NCBI GenBank assembly: GCA_036652735.1
Contig: JAVVVI010000026.1
Location: 1-36,888 of the forward strand
Direction of reading: 5' to 3'
From: JAGOGN01 sp036652735
GTDB lineage: Bacteria; Bacillota; Clostridia; Lachnospirales; Lachnospiraceae
DNA length: 36,888 bases
Positions 32,707-36,888 of the stretch are shown one piece after another. The first letter of the stretch is position 1; each line of letters begins with the position of its first letter. Made by a program: the position numbers and the translations under genes. The notes under the pieces were generated by a model. That model made no database searches. It was not told the origin of the DNA and worked only from the letters and a program-made list of their open reading frames with translations.

Positions 32707-33497
32707 GATTATGCAGTATTGCAAGTGGCAGCAGTGGAAACTGCATCTACATAGGAACAGAACACACCCATATTCTAATTGATGCCGGGATTAGTGGAAA
32801 ACGAATTGAAGAAGGGCTGAATCAGATTGGACTTACAACAGCAGAGATGCAGGGAATTCTGGTAACGCATGAACATTCCGATCATATTAAGGGGCTTGGG
32901 GTGATTGGAAGAAAATATGGAATTCCCATTTATGCAACAGGAGGAACCTGCCAGGCAATTTGTAATTCAAAAAGTACCGGACAGCTGGATAAATCTTTAT
33001 TTCATGAAGTAGAGTATGATAATGATATTACAATAGGGGAACTAAAGGTGCATCCTTTTCGGGTTTCCCATGATGCACAACAACCGACGGCTTATGTTAC
33101 AAGATACAAAGAACAAACCATTGGAGTAGCAACGGATATGGGAGTATATGATGAGTATACGGTGGAAAATCTGCAGGGTTTGGATGTACTTTTATTGGAA
33201 GCGAATCATGATATAAATATGCTTCAGGTAGGAAGTTATCCCTATTATCTAAAGCAGAGAATTCTGAGTGAACTGGGACATTTATCCAATGTCAGTGCGG
33301 GACAGCTGCTGGACAGACTGCTCCATGATGGTATGAAAGCGGTAGTTCTTGGACATTTAAGCAAAGAAAACAATTATGCAGAACTTGCATATGAGACGGT
33401 AAGGATGGAAGTCACAATGGGGGAATGTCCCTATACAGCCAATGATTTTCCAATACAAGTTGCAAAAAGAGAAGGATTAACCGAAATAGAGATATAA
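32703..33497 (+). CDS. MBL-fold metallo-hydrolase, WalJ/YycJ-like
   Basis: A 264-residue metallo-beta-lactamase-fold protein resembling Bacillus WalJ (YycJ), a 5'-3' exonuclease-type enzyme linked to DNA mismatch repair and the WalRK system. The metal motif is intact, H56-E-H58-S-D60-H61, together with DAGISGKRI, the FRVSHDA histidine, ATDMG and LGHLSKENN. The start overlaps the FtsA-like gene in an ATGA. It is last in the polA run, which fits a role in DNA metabolism. The walRK genes are not in the window, so the exact name is tentative. Confidence 0.88.
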   Translation: MRLCSIASGSSGNCIYIGTEHTHILIDAGISGKRIEEGLNQIGLTTAEMQGILVTHEHSDHIKGLGVIGRKYGIPIYATGGTCQAICNSKSTGQLDKSLFHEVEYDNDITIGELKVHPFRVSHDAQQPTAYVTRYKEQTIGVATDMGVYDEYTVENLQGLDVLLLEANHDINMLQVGSYPYYLKQRILSELGHLSNVSAGQLLDRLLHDGMKAVVLGHLSKENNYAELAYETVRMEVTMGECPYTANDFPIQVAKREGLTEIEI

Positions 33498-33521
33498 GAA
33501 AGACCGAATTTGGAAAGGGGC

Positions 33522-33551
33522 TTGAATCACAAGTGCGGCTTGGGTTATAAT
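33522..33551 (+). promoter_or_regulatory. Promoter of purO-purV
   Basis: TTGAAT (33522-33527), 18-base spacer, TATAAT (33546-33551), 52 bases before the purO ATG. The leader is too short for a purine riboswitch. Confidence 0.65.
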
Positions 33552-33602
33552 AAATAATACAATTGATAGAGAGGGTTTCGTTATTAAAAAGGAGAATTCA
33601 AT

Positions 33603-34316
33603 ATGGAAAAAATAGTAATTGAAAAAGAGTTAAGTGAAAATGCTTATCCGGGAAGAGGGATTGTTATTGGCAAATCACCAAATGGAAAATTTGCAGTTAG
33701 TGCTTATTTTATAATGGGCAGAAGTGAGAATAGCAGAAACCGTATTTTTATAGAGGATGGGGAAGGGATAAAGACGCAGGCATTTGATCCATCTAAATTG
33801 ACGGATCCAAGTCTGATTATTTATGCACCGGTTCGTATTCTTGGAAATAAAACCATAATCACCAATGGAGACCAGACAGATACCATTTATGAACTTATGG
33901 ATAAACAGCATACATTCGAGCAGGCCTTAAGGACCAGAGAATTTGAACCGGATGCTCCAAATTATACGCCACGTATTTCAGGAATCATGCATTTGGGTAA
34001 TCAAAAATTTAGTTATGCCATGTCTATTTTAAAGAGTAATAATGGAAATGGTAATGCATGCAACCGCTATACTTTTGCCTATGAAAATCCGGTAAATGGA
34101 GAAGGGCATTTTATTCATACCTATCGGTGTGATGGTTCCCCACTCCCAAGCTTTGAAGGTGAACCGAAATTAATTCAGGTACCAGATGAAATTGATGAAT
34201 TTGCCGATCTCTTATGGAATCATCTTAATGAAGAGAATAAAGTGTCCTTATTTGTTCGATATTGTTCATTGGAAACAGGAGAATATCAGTCCAGAATTAT
34301 AAATAAAAATCAATAA
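33603..34316 (+). CDS. purO: IMP cyclohydrolase, PurO-like
   Basis: Closes the purine ring, FAICAR to IMP, the last step of the pathway. The 237-residue protein belongs to the stand-alone cyclohydrolase family first known from archaea (PF07826 type), unrelated to the N-terminal domain of bacterial PurH. Typical are YPGRGIVIGKS near the start, FIMGRSENSRNR, and the C-terminal FVRYCSLETGE. AAAAGGAG precedes the ATG. purV follows 15 bases later, so the two enzymes together replace bifunctional PurH. A promoter precedes the gene. Confidence 0.92.
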   Translation: MEKIVIEKELSENAYPGRGIVIGKSPNGKFAVSAYFIMGRSENSRNRIFIEDGEGIKTQAFDPSKLTDPSLIIYAPVRILGNKTIITNGDQTDTIYELMDKQHTFEQALRTREFEPDAPNYTPRISGIMHLGNQKFSYAMSILKSNNGNGNACNRYTFAYENPVNGEGHFIHTYRCDGSPLPSFEGEPKLIQVPDEIDEFADLLWNHLNEENKVSLFVRYCSLETGEYQSRIINKNQ

Positions 34317-34331
34317 ACGAGGTAAACAGAT

Positions 34332-35507
34332 ATGAAAGAATTGGAATTAAAGTATGGATGCAATCCAAACCAGAAACCATCCAAAATAGTTATGGAAAAT
34401 GGAGAACTTCCAATTATTGTGAGAAATGGAAAGCCGGGGTATATTAATTTATTAGATGCATTGAATGGTTGGCAGCTGGTAAAAGAGTTGAAAGAAGCAA
34501 CCGGTCTACCAGCAGCGACCTCATTTAAACATGTCTCACCGGCGGGAGCTGCAGTGGGACTTCCATTATCACAGGTTGAGCGGGAAATATACTGGGTAGA
34601 TGATATGGGCGAACTGTCTCCATTGGCAAGTGCCTATGCCAGGGCAAGGGGAGTAGATCGAATGTCTTCTTTTGGAGACTTTATAGCATTATCAGATCCG
34701 TGTGATAAAGACACCGCAAGGATGATTAAGCGTGAAGTATCAGATGGGGTAATTGCACCGGGATTTGACCAGGAAGCATTGGATATTTTAAGAGAAAAAA
34801 AGGGTGGAAATTATACAATTATTGAGATGGACTCCAATTACAAGCCGAATCCAATTGAAAAGAAGCAGGTATATGGAATTACGTTTGAACAAGGAAGAAA
34901 TGAACTTCAAATAGGAGAGGATTTTCTTGGAAAAATTGTTACAGACAATAAAGAGCTTCCATCATCTGCGAAAATTGATTTAATGATTGCACTGATTACT
35001 TTGAAATATACTCAGTCAAATTCGGTATGCTATGCAAAAGGAGGACAGGCTATTGGAATAGGAGCTGGGCAGCAGTCACGAATTCATTGCACAAGACTTG
35101 CAGGAAGTAAAGCAGATAACTGGTTTTTGCGTCAGTCTCCCCAAGTACGTACGCTACATTTTGTGGATAAAATTGGAAGAGCAGATAGAGATAATGCCAT
35201 AGATTTATACATGGGAGAAGACTATAATGATGTTCTTGCAGAAGGAGTATGGCAGACAATATTTAAAGAAAGACCGGCTGAATTTACAAAAGAAGAAAAG
35301 GTAAAATGGCTGAGTCAGATGCAGGGAGTGGCTTTGGGTTCGGATGCTTTTTTCCCATTTGGCGATAATATTGAACGTGCGCATAAAAGTGGAGTGAGTT
35401 ACGTGGCACAGCCGGGTGGATCGATTCGGGATGACCATGTAATCCACACTTGCAATAAATATCAAATGGTTATGTGCTTCACCGGACTGCGTTTATTTCA
35501 TCATTAA
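34332..35507 (+). CDS. purV: Stand-alone AICAR formyltransferase
   Basis: Transfers formyl from 10-formyl-tetrahydrofolate to AICAR, step 9 of purine synthesis. At 391 residues it corresponds to the transformylase part of PurH without the cyclohydrolase domain. Visible are ELKYGCNPNQKP, TSFKHVSPAGAA with the conserved Lys-His, SFGDFIALSD, QSNSVCYAKGGQ and GIGAGQQSRIHCTRLAG, and the end QPGGSIRDDHVI. It is coupled with purO in one transcript. The last 29 bases overlap the end of tmcAL on the other strand. The symbol purV is used for this separate form; some annotations write purH. Confidence 0.93.
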   Translation: MKELELKYGCNPNQKPSKIVMENGELPIIVRNGKPGYINLLDALNGWQLVKELKEATGLPAATSFKHVSPAGAAVGLPLSQVEREIYWVDDMGELSPLASAYARARGVDRMSSFGDFIALSDPCDKDTARMIKREVSDGVIAPGFDQEALDILREKKGGNYTIIEMDSNYKPNPIEKKQVYGITFEQGRNELQIGEDFLGKIVTDNKELPSSAKIDLMIALITLKYTQSNSVCYAKGGQAIGIGAGQQSRIHCTRLAGSKADNWFLRQSPQVRTLHFVDKIGRADRDNAIDLYMGEDYNDVLAEGVWQTIFKERPAEFTKEEKVKWLSQMQGVALGSDAFFPFGDNIERAHKSGVSYVAQPGGSIRDDHVIHTCNKYQMVMCFTGLRLFHH

Positions 35508-36777
35508 TTTTTACCGGTGAACGTTGATAATCATTAGGTAGCAATTGTCCGCCCTTTTGACGAAGGATGGAACGAAAGATATCCCTGGAAAAGCAATCTA
35601 ATTGCAGCAAATGGTTGGAAGAGGCATCCATCTGCTTAATGGAATCTGCAAGAGAGGTGATTAAAGGGATGGAGGAATGTGATTTTAATGCATGAAGAAG
35701 TGGAGCACTGCTTTGGCGAAAGCCGAGTATTCTGCCATAGGGAGAAGGCTGATTAGAATACACTTGATAATCTTCCTGCTTCATGTCCAGAAGAATATGC
35801 ATGAGAACACGACTTAGATGGGTATAGGTGGTGTTCTTTGTATTTAAGCGTCCAATGAGTTCCGAGAGACTGCTGCAGCCATCCAATTGGTTGCAAAGGC
35901 GGTTGGAAAGCGCAGGGGTGCAGTCCGCATAGTTGGCGAATCCTTGCTGTCTCTGACTGAGAAGCTTATAGTCTAAGATATTTGAACAGTCATTTTCAGA
36001 TAGGGGAGGATTTTTTTGAAAATAGCTGGACAAGAGCTCCAGGGAAGCAGTATTAATATAGTTGTGGAATTGATGATTTGAACTTGTTTCTCCATGAAGA
36101 AAAAGATCTCTTAAATATGTGGCAGAGCAAATATCACCATGAACTTCTGTATCATGATGTCTGGCACCGGTACGTAAGATTGGGCGGGGAGTCAGAGGAG
36201 AGTTCAGGCGATGCATTGCCTTTAAATATTCAAGTGCCAGGATGTTGTTGGGAGCATTAAGCATCTCATGTAAATTTTCAGGCGTAATATCTGAAAAAAC
36301 AGGAGTCTCATATTTGGAAGCGGCAATGTATTCTTCAAGGGCAAGGCTTCTGGCTAAAGGAAAACTCAGACCGGATTTAAGATTTTTTAACAATAGGTTG
36401 CGGTAATCCAGTGGTTCTGTTAACAAAATCCTGCTGATGGCCGGAAAGAGATCCGGCTGCATTGTTTCACAACCATAGCATAGATAGTCGACAATACCCA
36501 GTGAAGAGAGAAGACTGACTCCACCAAGGGCAAAGTATTCCGCACTGGAAACGGACCAGAGTGCAGGCAGAGCAAGAACCAAATCGGCACCACCAAGGAG
36601 GGCCATTTTTGTTCTGACATATTTATCCACAAGAGCAGGTGCACCTCGTTGTACGAAATCACCGCTCATTGCAACAATTACATAATCCGAGCCTGTTTCT
36701 TTTTTTATGGTTTCAATTTGATACTGATGTCCATTATGAAATGGGTTATATTCTGCAATAATTCCTGTAACTTTCAA
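35479..36777 (-). CDS. tmcAL: tRNA(Met) cytidine acetate ligase
   Basis: Makes N4-acetylcytidine at the wobble base of elongator tRNA-Met from acetate and ATP, in the cytosol. The 432-residue protein starts with the nucleotidyltransferase signature EYNPFHNGH (H14 and H17 of HxGH), then AMSGDFVQRG, ALLGGADLVLALP and YGCE, and has the alpha-helical C-terminal part of the family. The start is TTG: AAGGAGG lies six bases upstream on the - strand, and no ATG fits as well. The 3' end overlaps the end of purV by 29 bases, so no terminator separates the two converging genes. One likely target, elongator tRNA-Met, is encoded at 7854-7927. Confidence 0.94.
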   Translation of the reverse strand: MKVTGIIAEYNPFHNGHQYQIETIKKETGSDYVIVAMSGDFVQRGAPALVDKYVRTKMALLGGADLVLALPALWSVSSAEYFALGGVSLLSSLGIVDYLCYGCETMQPDLFPAISRILLTEPLDYRNLLLKNLKSGLSFPLARSLALEEYIAASKYETPVFSDITPENLHEMLNAPNNILALEYLKAMHRLNSPLTPRPILRTGARHHDTEVHGDICSATYLRDLFLHGETSSNHQFHNYINTASLELLSSYFQKNPPLSENDCSNILDYKLLSQRQQGFANYADCTPALSNRLCNQLDGCSSLSELIGRLNTKNTTYTHLSRVLMHILLDMKQEDYQVYSNQPSPYGRILGFRQSSAPLLHALKSHSSIPLITSLADSIKQMDASSNHLLQLDCFSRDIFRSILRQKGGQLLPNDYQRSPVKINDEINAVR

Positions 36778-36878
36778 GAGTGTCCTCCTTTATTCATGAA
36801 AAGATAAATGTATCATAACACAAATGATAGGAATAAGGGAATTACAAAAAAATAATATGACAAAAAAAGTAAAAAACG

Positions 36879-36884
36879 TTGACA
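36879..36884 (+). promoter_or_regulatory. Possible -35 element of a promoter cut by the window end
   Basis: A consensus TTGACA four bases before the end of the sequence, divergent from tmcAL. The -10 would lie outside. The 36778-36888 stretch is otherwise AT-rich and includes the tmcAL leader. Confidence 0.35.
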
Positions 36885-36888
36885 AACT

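Overview
The window reads as a low-GC Firmicute chromosome, most likely Clostridia of the Lachnospiraceae type. This rests on protein character: a one-chain PurL of about 1250 residues, a split PurH made of PurO-like cyclohydrolase plus a stand-alone AICAR formyltransferase, a cysS-mrnC-rlmB-sigH block, a BspA-like leucine-rich repeat protein, GGAGG-type ribosome sites and tRNA genes without encoded CCA. The genus cannot be fixed from sequence alone. Nearly all genes lie on the + strand. The exceptions are a tRNA-Leu, a putative lipoprotein gene and tmcAL.

Layout. 1-668: 3' end of a 23S rRNA, a tRNA-Trp and a terminator, with no 5S gene between. 690-3815: a DtxR/MntR-type regulator, an HPr-like protein without the phosphorylatable histidine, a terminator, and a nuclease-helicase fusion. 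3829-7639: purL with its own promoter. 7713-7963: a tRNA-Val/tRNA-Met unit with promoter and terminator. 8020-14791: an apparent run of M19 dipeptidase, ispF, cysS, mrnC, rlmB, sigH and a membrane-anchored 5'-nucleotidase. 14800-19832: a compact transcription unit with a strong promoter, a structured leader, two different SAM hydrolase (DUF62) genes and a complete ECF transporter (fused double ATPase, T component, UPF0397-type S component), closed by a terminator. 19899-21285: tRNA-Leu (- strand), a lytic transglycosylase, tRNA-Thr. 21336-23312: a zinc-dependent phospholipase C-like protein, a possible 41-residue membrane peptide and an M42 aminopeptidase. 23332-26447: a secreted LRR protein followed by a membrane EAL phosphodiesterase. 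26446-27313: a lipoprotein gene on the - strand. 27426-33497: tightly packed polA, coaE, a FtsA-like ATPase with a long C-terminal extension, and a WalJ-type metallo-hydrolase. 33522-35507: purO-purV. 35479-36777: tmcAL, converging on and overlapping purV.

How genes work together. PurL (step 4) and the PurO/PurV pair (last two steps) belong to de novo IMP synthesis but sit in separate transcription units. The cysS-mrnC-rlmB-sigH block is the classic translation/rRNA-maturation neighbourhood of Firmicutes. The most intriguing unit is the DUF62/ECF cassette. Two SAM-cleaving enzymes interleaved with the parts of one vitamin-type importer suggest uptake and breakdown of SAM or a related nucleoside, or control of the transporter by SAM turnover. 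Both ideas are inference. No CRISPR array, insertion sequence, prophage or attachment site was seen.
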